The notes under the pieces are model-generated. The model searched no databases. It had not been told where the DNA came from and saw nothing but the letters and a program-made list of their open reading frames with translations. A stretch of DNA of 8,372 bases, taken from positions 1 through 8,372 of the forward strand of contig JAICXS010000064.1 of the NCBI GenBank assembly GCA_025934615.1, read 5' to 3'. A program made the position numbers and the translations under genes. This DNA comes from Nitrospiraceae bacterium (lineage in GTDB: Bacteria > Nitrospirota > Nitrospiria > Nitrospirales > Nitrospiraceae). Numbering within the stretch: position 1 is the first letter of the stretch; each line of letters starts with the position of its first letter. Below are positions 1 through 6,343 of this stretch, in pieces.

Positions 1-2139
1 CGCGCCCTGGCGCTCGTGCTGACCGGCACGGGCACCGATGGCGCCATGGGGGTGCGCGCGATCAAAAAAATGGGCGGAACCGTGGTGGTGCAGAATCCGG
101 AGCATGCCGAGTTTAGCGGCATGCCGCAGGCCGCTATCGACACCCAGGTGGTTGACTTCATTGTGCCGTTGGACGATATTCCAGAAGCACTCCTGCTTCT
201 TGTCGGCCCAGCACGATCTCACGAATCTCGCATGACGGACTCGAACATAATGCCGGACGATCCTGAGCTGGCACGGCAAGCCGACATGCTGCTTCTGTAC
301 TTGAAGCGCACGCGCGGGATCGATCTCAGCGGATACAAACGGCCCAGCTTACTGCGCCGCATCGCGCGGCGGATGGAAGCCGTCAAGATCGAGGGACTCG
401 AGCGGTACATCGATTATCTGGAAGTGCATCCGGAGGAGTTCGCGCAGCTCTTCAACTATCTGCTCATCAATGTCACGGCATTTTTCCGCGACCAGCCGGC
501 GTGGAACTATCTCAATGAGACCATCCTTCCCAAATTGCTTGACGCCAAGCCACCGGATGCCGAGATTCGCGTGTGGAGTGCGGGCTGCGCCTCCGGGCAA
601 GAGCCGTATAGTATCGCCATGCTCCTCTGCGAGCAGTTAGGAATGGAAGCGTTTCAGAAGCGCGTGAAGATCTATGCCTCCGATATGGATTCAGGCGCCC
701 TTCACGACGCGCGCCAGGCCGTCTACACGGCCAAGGAGGTCGAGGCGGTGCCGCCGCCGCTGCTCGAGCAGTATTTCGAGCGGACGCAGGATCGCTATGT
801 CGTCCATCCCGATGTGCGGCGCGCGATTATCTTTGGACGGCATGACTTGGCCACCGACGCGCCGATTTCCCGGCTCGATCTGCTGATCTGCCGCAATACG
901 CTGATGTATTTTAATGCCGAGATGCAGGATCACATCTTGGCGCGGTTTCATTTTGCGTTGAACGAGACCGGGTACTTGCTGCTCGGCAAGGCGGAGATGC
1001 TGCTCACGCATACCAATCTGTTTACGCCCATCGAGCTGAAGCATCGCCTCTTTGCGAAAGCCACGAATCTTGGCGTGCGCGAGCGCTTGCGGGTGCTGCA
1101 TCATATTGGCGAAGAAGACGCGGCGCATCGATTGACCCAGCAGCTCCGGGTGCGGGATCTGGCCTTCAATATTGCGCCGTATCCGCATCTGGTGGTCGAT
1201 CTCGACGGGAACGTCGTCTTGGCGAACGAGCAGGCGCGCGCCGTCTTCGGGCTGACCCCGGACGACATCGGCCGGCCGTTTCGAGATCTGACGCTGTCCT
1301 ACCGGCCGTTGGAGCTGCGGACCCCCTTGGAACAAGCCTTTGCCGGGCAAAAACTGGTTCGCGTGCCCGTTCGCGTGCCCCATGCGGAACGGCCTGCCCC
1401 CGATCCCACCAGGCAACAGTTTGAGGTGGACATCGTTCCGCTCGTGGAGGAGGGGCGCACCGTCGTCGGCGCCAGTCTCACGTTTCGCGATGTGTCGGAG
1501 ATCGTCCACTTACGCGCCGAACTGCACCATTCGAAGCAGGAGCTGGAAACCGCGTATGAGGAATTGCAGTCGACGAATGAAGAGTTGGAAACGACGAACG
1601 AAGAACTGCAATCGACCGTCGAAGAGCTGGAAACGACGAACGAAGAACTGCAGTCGACCAATGAAGAACTGGAGACGATGAACGAGGAGCTGCAATCGAC
1701 GAACGAAGAGCTGCATACGGTGAATGCCGAATTGCGGGAGCGCACCGAGGAACTGCAACGGGCCAACACGTTTCAAGAGGCGATCGTGGCCAGTCTTGAA
1801 TCGGGCGTCGTGGTGCTGGACGAGAATTTGACGGTCGTCTTGTGGAATCATCAAATCGCGGAGCTATGGGGCCTGCGTGCCGATGAGGCGAAAGGCAAGT
1901 CGTTTGCGAGCCTAGACATCGGCCTACCAGTGACCGAATTGGCCGGGCCCATTCATACCGCCATCAATGCCGGCAGCCATCAAACGGTCACCCTCAACTC
2001 CGTCAACCGACGAGGGAAACCGATTGCCTGCCGCGTGACCTGCTCGCCGCTACGCGATGGGAAGGCGATTCACGGTGTGTTACTGTTTATGCAGGAAGAA
2101 CAGAGAAAGGACGAGGCTGCGACCACGGTGGATTCGTGA
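1..2139 (+). CDS. CheB-CheR-PAS-coiled coil-PAS hybrid signalling protein (5' truncated by window)
   Basis: The reading frame is already open at base 1, so the gene begins upstream; 712 residues are visible. Numbering from the GTG at 16: residues 1-63 are the end of a CheB methylesterase domain, including the catalytic-Asp motif LTGTGTDGAMG (Asp8) and SGMPQAA. Residues about 85-160 are the CheR N-terminal helical domain, ending in INVTAFFRD (151-159). Residues 165-350 are the CheR SAM-dependent methyltransferase, with WSAGCASGQEPYS (187-199) and LLICRNTLMYF (289-299). A PAS domain spans about 386-496, a heptad coiled coil about 500-585 and a second PAS about 586-695. In the family, CheR methylates and CheB demethylates chemoreceptor glutamates. 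Fusions of this kind often continue into a histidine kinase; here the protein stops 12-15 residues after the second PAS, so no H-box or ATPase is present. Likely cytosolic. The partner receptor is unknown. The domain call is firm; the physiological role is inferred. Confidence 0.95.
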   Translation, partial: RALALVLTGTGTDGAMGVRAIKKMGGTVVVQNPEHAEFSGMPQAAIDTQVVDFIVPLDDIPEALLLLVGPARSHESRMTDSNIMPDDPELARQADMLLLYLKRTRGIDLSGYKRPSLLRRIARRMEAVKIEGLERYIDYLEVHPEEFAQLFNYLLINVTAFFRDQPAWNYLNETILPKLLDAKPPDAEIRVWSAGCASGQEPYSIAMLLCEQLGMEAFQKRVKIYASDMDSGALHDARQAVYTAKEVEAVPPPLLEQYFERTQDRYVVHPDVRRAIIFGRHDLATDAPISRLDLLICRNTLMYFNAEMQDHILARFHFALNETGYLLLGKAEMLLTHTNLFTPIELKHRLFAKATNLGVRERLRVLHHIGEEDAAHRLTQQLRVRDLAFNIAPYPHLVVDLDGNVVLANEQARAVFGLTPDDIGRPFRDLTLSYRPLELRTPLEQAFAGQKLVRVPVRVPHAERPAPDPTRQQFEVDIVPLVEEGRTVVGASLTFRDVSEIVHLRAELHHSKQELETAYEELQSTNEELETTNEELQSTVEELETTNEELQSTNEELETMNEELQSTNEELHTVNAELRERTEELQRANTFQEAIVASLESGVVVLDENLTVVLWNHQIAELWGLRADEAKGKSFASLDIGLPVTELAGPIHTAINAGSHQTVTLNSVNRRGKPIACRVTCSPLRDGKAIHGVLLFMQEEQRKDEAATTVDS
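1558..1725 (+). repeat. Eight tandem 21-bp units encoding coiled-coil heptads
   Basis: Within the CheB-CheR protein, residues 515-570 are eight consecutive heptads that alternate EELQSTN and EELETTN with small variations (STV, TMN, HTVN). Each heptad is 21 bp, and pairs make a 42-bp higher-order unit. Synonymous third positions differ between copies (gaagaactg, gaggagctg, gaattg), so the array is not a fresh DNA duplication. A regular heptad of this type forms a continuous helix that would carry a signal between the two PAS domains. This linker style is familiar from CheB/CheR/PAS fusion proteins. Confidence 0.9.
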
Positions 2140-2151
2140 GATCTGCAGCTC

Positions 2152-2352
2152 GTGCGGCCCTTGCCATTCGATAAGCAGGTGACAGAAATCGGATGTCCCG
2201 ATTGCGCGGGCGCCCTCTCGCAGTTCACGGACGCCGACGGCCGACTTAAGCAAGTCCGCGACCAAGCGGCTCGGGTTCGAGCGGTGATCGAGGAAACGGC
2301 CGCTCCGGACCTTGAGCAGGAGGACGATGGTTCGCGCACCGATTCGCCATGA
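2152..2352 (+). CDS. Small ORF with a single CPDC motif, function unknown
   Basis: A possible 66-residue protein starting at GTG 2152; TTG 2161 and an in-frame GTG at 2179 are alternatives, and none has a clear Shine-Dalgarno sequence. It is in the same frame as the preceding CheB-CheR gene, beginning 12 bp after that gene's stop, and its own stop overlaps the start of the next gene as ATGA. The only motif is IGCPDCAGALSQFTDADGR near residues 13-31; this resembles in outline the CPxCgG zinc-ribbon segment found at the C-terminus of some long stand-alone CheB proteins, but the second Cys pair is missing. The rest is charged and probably helical (QVRDQAARVRAVIEE). It could be a real small partner of CheB, a detached relic of a CheB tail, or chance coding in GC-rich DNA. 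Confidence 0.4.
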   Translation: MRPLPFDKQVTEIGCPDCAGALSQFTDADGRLKQVRDQAARVRAVIEETAAPDLEQEDDGSRTDSP

Positions 2353-2945
2353 TCAATTCAGAAGGCATTCCGCGAGATGTAATCGTCATGGGCGCATCGG
2401 CCGGCGGCGTCGAAGCCCTGATGCGCCTCTTCAGCAGCCTGCCGGCGGACCTGCCGGTCAGGATCGCGGTCGTCATTCATCGCAGTCCTCTCCAGAGCTT
2501 TCACTTGAGGCAGGTGTTGGGCCGGCGCTCGACGATGCCGGTTCGCGAGCCGAAGCCTCACGAGACTATGATGCCCGGCACGATCTATCTCGCGCCACGG
2601 GATCACCATATGCTCGTGAACGGCCACCACATTGAACTGAACCGCGGGCCGAAGGAGCATTTCACCCGGCCGGCGGTCGATCCGCTATTTACGTCCGTCG
2701 CCGAGACGTACGGTCCGAGGGTCATTGGCGTCTTGCTGACCGGAGCCGGCGACGACGGCGTTGCAGGCCTCATAGGCATTAAGCACTACGGCGGGCTCGG
2801 CCTCATCCAAGACCCAAGTGACGCCAAAGTCCCGTCCATGCCGTTGAATGCCTTGCGCTACGACCATGTCGATCTTGCCCTTCCTCTCGCCGCGATGCCA
2901 ACCGTGTTCGCCACATTGGCGGAGGGCCAGCCTCTTAAATCATAG
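2349..2945 (+). CDS. cheB: Stand-alone CheB-type protein-glutamate methylesterase
   Basis: A 198-residue protein consisting of just the CheB catalytic domain; it hydrolyses receptor glutamyl methyl esters and may deamidate glutamine. The catalytic triad is visible: Ser17 in MGASAGGVEA, His44 in VVIHRSP and Asp136 in LLTGAGDDGVAG. Family signatures TIYLAPRDHHML (78-89) and RPAVDPLF (107-114) are intact. There is no N-terminal receiver domain (classical CheB is about 350 residues), so it cannot be activated by CheA phosphorylation in the usual way, nor does it carry the C-terminal extension of longer relatives. ATG 2349 is chosen because no other start lies between it and the in-frame stop at 2313-2315; it overlaps the preceding small ORF (ATGA), suggesting translational coupling. 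The AGGAGG at 2318-2323 is too far upstream (25 bp) to act as a normal ribosome site. This is the second CheB domain in a row, since the preceding gene also carries one. Confidence 0.93.
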   Translation: MINSEGIPRDVIVMGASAGGVEALMRLFSSLPADLPVRIAVVIHRSPLQSFHLRQVLGRRSTMPVREPKPHETMMPGTIYLAPRDHHMLVNGHHIELNRGPKEHFTRPAVDPLFTSVAETYGPRVIGVLLTGAGDDGVAGLIGIKHYGGLGLIQDPSDAKVPSMPLNALRYDHVDLALPLAAMPTVFATLAEGQPLKS

Positions 2946-2966
2946 GCTTTATCAGCCACCAGGCGC

Positions 2967-3173
2967 GAGGTTGATGAAGGCCGTTCGAGGTTCGCTCGGA
3001 GCGTGAAACGACGACGAGTCTTCCGAACTGATCAATCCTGGGCAGGGGAGCGGGTTAGGGACGGCGACCGCCGAATCCTTATCGAGCTCCACGGAGGCCG
3101 GATCAACGTGGAAAGTCGGCTTGGAAAAAGAAGTCGGTTTACCCTTCTAAAGGGACAAGCAGCGAGGAGCTAG
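2967..3173 (+). pseudogene. Decayed C-terminal fragment of a histidine kinase (HATPase_c domain)
   Basis: Translation in the frame of the preceding cheB, after its stop, gives recognisable kinase pieces: VDEG (2970-2981, G1-box-like), VF followed by RTDQS (3018-3038, F-box region), then a break. GQGSGLG (3040-3060), the G2 box, is only in the +1-shifted frame. The first frame resumes with IELHGGRINVESRLGK (3081-3128) and RSRFTLL, up to a TAG at 3171. Intact kinases read roughly GxGLGLA(x)6ELHGGxIxVES(x)PGKGSxF. Between GLG and the expected ILE-GLU codons there are 20 nt instead of 21, which indicates a 1-nt deletion; a 1-nt insertion near 3039 compensates. No H-box, no start codon and no N-terminal part are present, so this is a relic rather than a gene. 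The family assignment rests on the C-terminal motif string, which is strong; the 5' limit is approximate. Confidence 0.65.
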
Positions 3174-3302
3174 TAACAGCCTCCCTTCTGAATCTTCACA
3201 GGCACAGTCACGTCGCTTTGCTGGGTCAATGTCCTTGACGGATCTGTCGTCATAAATCGGATGCCGTGACGACTTGAAGACTTTCCGACCTTTAGATGGT
3301 TC

Positions 3303-3311
3303 TGCTATCAT
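3303..3311 (+). promoter_or_regulatory. Extended -10 promoter element for deoB
   Basis: TGCTATCAT fits the extended -10 pattern TGnTATAAT with one mismatch in the hexamer (3306-3311). No good -35 is found 16-18 bp upstream (the sequence there is TTTCCGA), which extended -10 promoters tolerate. The hexamer ends 6 bp before the GTG start of deoB, so transcription would begin at about the start codon itself. Sequence-based prediction only. Confidence 0.45.
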
Positions 3312-3317
3312 GCCGCC

Positions 3318-4493
3318 GTGATTAATCGAGCGATCGTCATGGTTGTCGATGGATTCGGCGTCGGCGCGCTGCCTGACGCCGCCGAGTATGGCGATGGCGG
3401 GTCGAATACGTTGGCGCACGTGGCCGAAGCCGTCGGAGGATTGAAACTTCCCATCTTAGAATCGTTGGGATTGGGATGCATCGGGGAGTTCAGCGGCGTG
3501 AGAAGATCGGCCGATCCGGACGGATGCTTCGGCAAGATGGCTGCACTCTCGAAAGGCAAAGATTCAATTGCCGGCCATTGGGAGATTGCCGGCGTTGTGG
3601 TCGAGCGACCCTTTCCCACCTATCCCAATGGCTTTCCCAGCGATCTGATGAGCGACTTTGAGCAGGCGATCGGGCGCAAGACGATCTGCAACCGCGTTGC
3701 GTCGGGCAACGACATCATTAACACATTGGGCGAGGAGCACCTGCGCACCAAGTTCCCCATTGTGTACACCAGCGCAGATAGTGTGTTTCAGATCGCCGCG
3801 CATGACCGCGTGGCGCCTGTAGAGCAACTCTACGAGTGGTGCCGTATCGCGAGAAAGCTGCTGAAATCACCGCATCTCGTCGGGCGTGTAATCGCTCGGC
3901 CGTTCACCGGCGAACCTGGACGCTTCACCCGCACAGCCGGCCGACGTGACTTTTCAGTCGCACCCATCGACCGGACCCTGTTGGATCATGTGAAAGCCTC
4001 CGGACAGCCGGTCGTCGGCATCGGAAAGATCGAAGACCTCTTTGCCGGACAGGGCCTCACGCAATCGATCCATATGGCGTCGGATGCCGAGAATTTCGAT
4101 GAAACGATCAAGCGGCTTCATACGGTGCCTCGTGGACTCATTTTCATCAATCTGGGTGAATTCGATACTCTGTATGGTCATCGGAACGATGCGGTTGGGT
4201 GGGCCAAGGCGTTCCAGACCTTGGATGGACAATTGCCCGCGCTGCTTCAGATACTTCGTCCTGACGATATGTTGTGTATCACCGGCGATCATGGAAACGA
4301 TCCGACCACTCCGAGCACCGACCATTCGCGGGAGTATGTCCCGCTTCTGATGTATGGGCCGCGTCTCGCGCGCGGCGTGAATGTCGGGACGCGACAAACC
4401 TTCGCCGATTTGGGCCAGACTATCGCCGAGGCGTTGGGGACGTCCATGCTGACGGCCGGACAAAGTTTTCTGGCTGCGGTTCGGACAGGATAA
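3318..4493 (+). CDS. deoB: Phosphopentomutase DeoB
   Basis: Interconverts (deoxy)ribose 1-phosphate and 5-phosphate in nucleoside salvage; cytosolic, Mn-dependent, alkaline-phosphatase superfamily. The 391-residue length is normal. Metal-site residues can be placed by comparison with the Bacillus cereus enzyme: Asp11 (VVDGFGVGALPDA), Asp283 and His288 (GEFDTLYGH), Asp324-His325 (GDHGND) and His336 (TDHSREY). TSADSVFQIAAH (151-162) and VGRVIARPFTGEPG (188-201) are family hallmarks. The phosphorylated Thr (Thr85 in B. cereus, in KDTMTGHWE) is Ser83 here, in KDSIAGHWEIAG; the hydroxyl is kept, but the second Thr of the motif is Ala. The start is GTG 3318, giving INRAIVMVVDGFG, which matches the usual N-terminus; ATG 3339 would cut into the first beta strand. 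No Shine-Dalgarno sequence precedes it. It forms an operon with the RidA-like gene 3 bp downstream. Confidence 0.96.
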   Translation: MINRAIVMVVDGFGVGALPDAAEYGDGGSNTLAHVAEAVGGLKLPILESLGLGCIGEFSGVRRSADPDGCFGKMAALSKGKDSIAGHWEIAGVVVERPFPTYPNGFPSDLMSDFEQAIGRKTICNRVASGNDIINTLGEEHLRTKFPIVYTSADSVFQIAAHDRVAPVEQLYEWCRIARKLLKSPHLVGRVIARPFTGEPGRFTRTAGRRDFSVAPIDRTLLDHVKASGQPVVGIGKIEDLFAGQGLTQSIHMASDAENFDETIKRLHTVPRGLIFINLGEFDTLYGHRNDAVGWAKAFQTLDGQLPALLQILRPDDMLCITGDHGNDPTTPSTDHSREYVPLLMYGPRLARGVNVGTRQTFADLGQTIAEALGTSMLTAGQSFLAAVRTG

Positions 4494-4496
4494 ACG

Positions 4497-4964
4497 ATGA
4501 CTTCGTTCGATGGGCAAGTAACGGCCTTAGGTCTTGTGTTGCCGGCGCCCCCGAAGCCGGTCGCCACCTATATTCCCGTCGTCCGAACCGGCGATTTGCT
4601 GTTTCTCAGCGGCATGATTCCATTTCGAGACGGCGCCTTGATCCTGTCGGGCAAGTTGGGCGACGACATCTCGGTCGAGCAAGGGTATGAGGCCGCACAG
4701 GTCTGCTTGTTAAATGCTTTAGCGGTCCTTCGGCAGGAATTAGGCACACTCGATCGTGTCAAGCGAGTCGTGCGAATGGTGGGATATGTCGCGTCCACCG
4801 CCGAGTTTATTCAGCATCCGGCCGTCATCAATGGAGCGTCGGATCTATTAGTCAAAATTTTCGGGGACGCCGGCCGACATGCCCGCGTCGCCATCGGTGC
4901 AGTGGCCCTGCCGCTCGATGCTCCCGTTGAGATTGAATTGATCGTGCAAGTGACGGGCGTGTAG
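4497..4964 (+). CDS. RidA/YjgF/UK114-family protein
   Basis: A 155-residue protein of the longer RidA-like subgroup, in which the chain opens with LPAPPKPVATYIPVVRTGDLLFLSG (split here as residues about 15-39). RidA proteins form trimers that hydrolyse reactive 2-aminoacrylate-type enamines/imines to keto acids and ammonia. The substrate-carboxylate Arg is expected at Arg130 (GRHARVAIGAVALPLDAPVE), and the INGASDLL segment (111-118) is typical of the subgroup. The ATG at 4497 is preceded by AGGA (4487-4490) with a 6-bp spacer, and lies 3 bp after the deoB stop, so the two are almost certainly co-transcribed and probably translationally coupled. It ends 8 bp from the end of the convergent methyltransferase gene, leaving no room for a separate terminator. 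Exact substrate not predictable from sequence. Confidence 0.93.
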   Translation: MTSFDGQVTALGLVLPAPPKPVATYIPVVRTGDLLFLSGMIPFRDGALILSGKLGDDISVEQGYEAAQVCLLNALAVLRQELGTLDRVKRVVRMVGYVASTAEFIQHPAVINGASDLLVKIFGDAGRHARVAIGAVALPLDAPVEIELIVQVTGV

Positions 4965-4972
4965 GATAATAA

Positions 4973-5860
4973 CTAATACGCTCGGCAGAGGACGTTGATA
5001 TAGGATTGTAGTGTTTTGCAATCGTTGGGCTCGATAGATTGAGATCGGTTTCCCACCGAGTGAAAAAACGCATACTTCCCATGTTGCCTGATTTCTTCTA
5101 ATACTTCTACACCGTCAGTCCCAGATCGCTGCAGCACCCATGGATTGATTTCAAGCAGAATCGTCGGTTGATGTTGCTTCAAGACATTGCGGGCGCCCTT
5201 AAGAAACAGCAATTCTGCTCCTTCGATATCACACTTGATGAAGTCGCATCGGGATAACCGCTTCTGTATGAAGTAGTTGTCCAGCGTTTGCATCTCGCAT
5301 GAAAAGGGCTGTCCCTTTCCCCGTACAAGAGGAAAGAGCGATGCGTCCCCTGACGCTCCCCCGGGTTGATCGTAAATGACGGTCGTGCCGATGTGATCTC
5401 CCAGGGCGCATTGGTTGATGATGACATTGTTACAGCCATTTAACCTGCAATTGTTTCGAAGCGTCCCCGTGGTTGACGGCATGGCTTCAAAGGCATGCAC
5501 GACTCCCGCAGGTCCAACAAGTCGACTCAGCAAGGTGGTATACCAGCCATAATTCGCCCCTGCGTCTATTGCTACCTGACCGGCAAATACGGAATCTTTG
5601 ACAACTTGTGTCTCTTCGGATTCAAACACCCCTCCGTCGAGAAGACCCATATGGTATTGCGGGTCGCTGGGGTTGATGGAAAAGCGTCTTCCATCTCGTG
5701 CTGTGATTACCAGCCGGTACTCTTTGCTTAATTGCTTCGTCATTTGATACAGCAAAGATGTGAGGCGAAACCGTCCTCGCTCAAACGGCGTATAGCGCGT
5801 ATACGTACGGATGGCTTGGATGAGAAAGAGAAGGAGGGTGTCCTTTGCGGAGGCCATCAT
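4973..5860 (-). CDS. FkbM-family SAM-dependent methyltransferase
   Basis: A 295-residue protein. The class I SAM-binding motif is AIDAGANYGWYTTLLS (about residues 97-112), followed by VVHAFEAMPST with the acidic SAM-ribose residue Glu, then NNCRLNG. The FkbM signature DFIKCDIEGAELLFLKGA lies near 205-222 and LLEINPWVLQ near 234-243. Residues about 45-95 are a typical FkbM N-terminal extension. FkbM enzymes O-methylate sugars or polyketides, and they commonly sit in capsule, lipopolysaccharide or exopolysaccharide loci; that fits the glycosyltransferase and acyltransferase genes across the divergent intergenic region. The start could be ATG 5860 or the adjacent ATG 5857; neither has a Shine-Dalgarno sequence. 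GC is about 42-55% over sampled 60-bp stretches, well below the 60-70% of neighbours, suggesting acquisition by transfer. Substrate unknown. Confidence 0.92.
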   Translation of the reverse strand: MMASAKDTLLLFLIQAIRTYTRYTPFERGRFRLTSLLYQMTKQLSKEYRLVITARDGRRFSINPSDPQYHMGLLDGGVFESEETQVVKDSVFAGQVAIDAGANYGWYTTLLSRLVGPAGVVHAFEAMPSTTGTLRNNCRLNGCNNVIINQCALGDHIGTTVIYDQPGGASGDASLFPLVRGKGQPFSCEMQTLDNYFIQKRLSRCDFIKCDIEGAELLFLKGARNVLKQHQPTILLEINPWVLQRSGTDGVEVLEEIRQHGKYAFFHSVGNRSQSIEPNDCKTLQSYINVLCRAY

Positions 5861-6343
5861 ATTTTTAAGGAGCAGTATTATAAGTAAGAAGAAACAGTGT
5901 CAGCAGGAAAGTGCTGTAGTCAGATGTAGGTCAAATAGAACTCGATAGTGTATGTATGCCATCGATCACGGTATGAATAGGGCCACATTTCTAATGCTAA
6001 CGGATATGGCCCGCTGTCTGGGCCGGGGATTCCCTCAAGCGCCGCATCGGTTCGGTATTGTCGTAGCCGTTTCTCTATAGTTTGCATTCAAAAAAGTTTG
6101 AGCCTCAGAACATCTGTATAGCACTCGGATGGCGAGTCAAAATCGCTTTGCCTGCTGATGTGTTCATGCAGTTGTGTACACCCATGTCTGTCGGTCACAT
6201 GGACGCTTTGCCGTTCAGAAACTCTTTCAACGCCTTAGTGAACAACTGACATGCGATCGGGAGGTTTTTCCGATGGTGGCATGGGTGGTTGTTTGTAAAG
6301 ATGGCGCCGTCACTACCTGTCTCCTCGATGGCTGCGTGTCTCT
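5861..6343. other. 483-bp AT-richer divergent intergenic region
   Basis: It separates the minus-strand methyltransferase from the plus-strand glycosyltransferase. It carries the methyltransferase promoter at its left end. Two inverted repeats are visible: GGCCC/GGGCC (6008-6012 and 6020-6024, 7-nt loop) and CCATGT/ACATGG (6182-6187 and 6197-6202, 9-nt centre); neither is followed by a T-run, so they are not terminators, and an operator role is unproven. The plus-strand promoter for the glycosyltransferase was not convincing: TTGAGC (6098-6103) has only TATAGC (6117-6122) at a 13-bp spacing. A long frame opening at GTG 6174 has no ribosome site and no recognisable content until the internal ATG at 6273, listed separately. 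Confidence 0.6.
5877..5903 (-). promoter_or_regulatory. Sigma-70-type promoter for the FkbM methyltransferase gene
   Basis: On the minus strand a perfect -10 hexamer TATAAT (5882 down to 5877) is preceded, after a 15-bp spacer, by CTGACA (5903 down to 5898), which matches 5 of 6 bases of TTGACA. Transcription would start near 5870, giving a leader of only about 10 nt before the ATG at 5860. The spacer is short of the 17-bp optimum. Confidence 0.5.

Noticed and set aside
691..1509. A 272-residue open frame on the minus strand across the CheR/PAS region
   Set aside because: It is antisense to a clearly coding gene with intact CheR motifs; long antisense frames are usual in GC-rich coding DNA, and its translation shows no family motif.
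1299..1854. Two minus-strand frames rich in Ser or in repeated RRLQFFV-like segments
   Set aside because: They are reverse readings of the heptad repeat; the apparent periodicity comes from the coiled-coil coding on the plus strand.
2312..2635. Plus-strand frame with AGGAGG 3 bp before ATG 2327
   Set aside because: The spacing is too short and the frame runs across the cheB catalytic region in the wrong phase with Arg/Pro/His-rich translation; the CheB triad is in the frame starting at 2349.
3235..3262. TTGACG as a -35 box for deoB
   Set aside because: No acceptable -10 hexamer lies 16-18 bp downstream; the extended -10 at 3303-3311 is a better candidate. The nearby TGACG/CGTCA repeats are only 5 bp.
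3954..4517. A 187-residue minus-strand frame across the end of deoB
   Set aside because: It is the antisense of a well-conserved DeoB sequence, and no ribosome site or motif supports it.
4965..4972. A bidirectional terminator between the convergent RidA and FkbM genes
   Set aside because: The gap is only 8 bp and I see no stem-loop with a T-run at either gene end.
6273..6296. TGGCATG as the start of a sigma-54 promoter before the glycosyltransferase
   Set aside because: The required GC at the -12 position does not occur at the correct distance from the GG of the -24 element.
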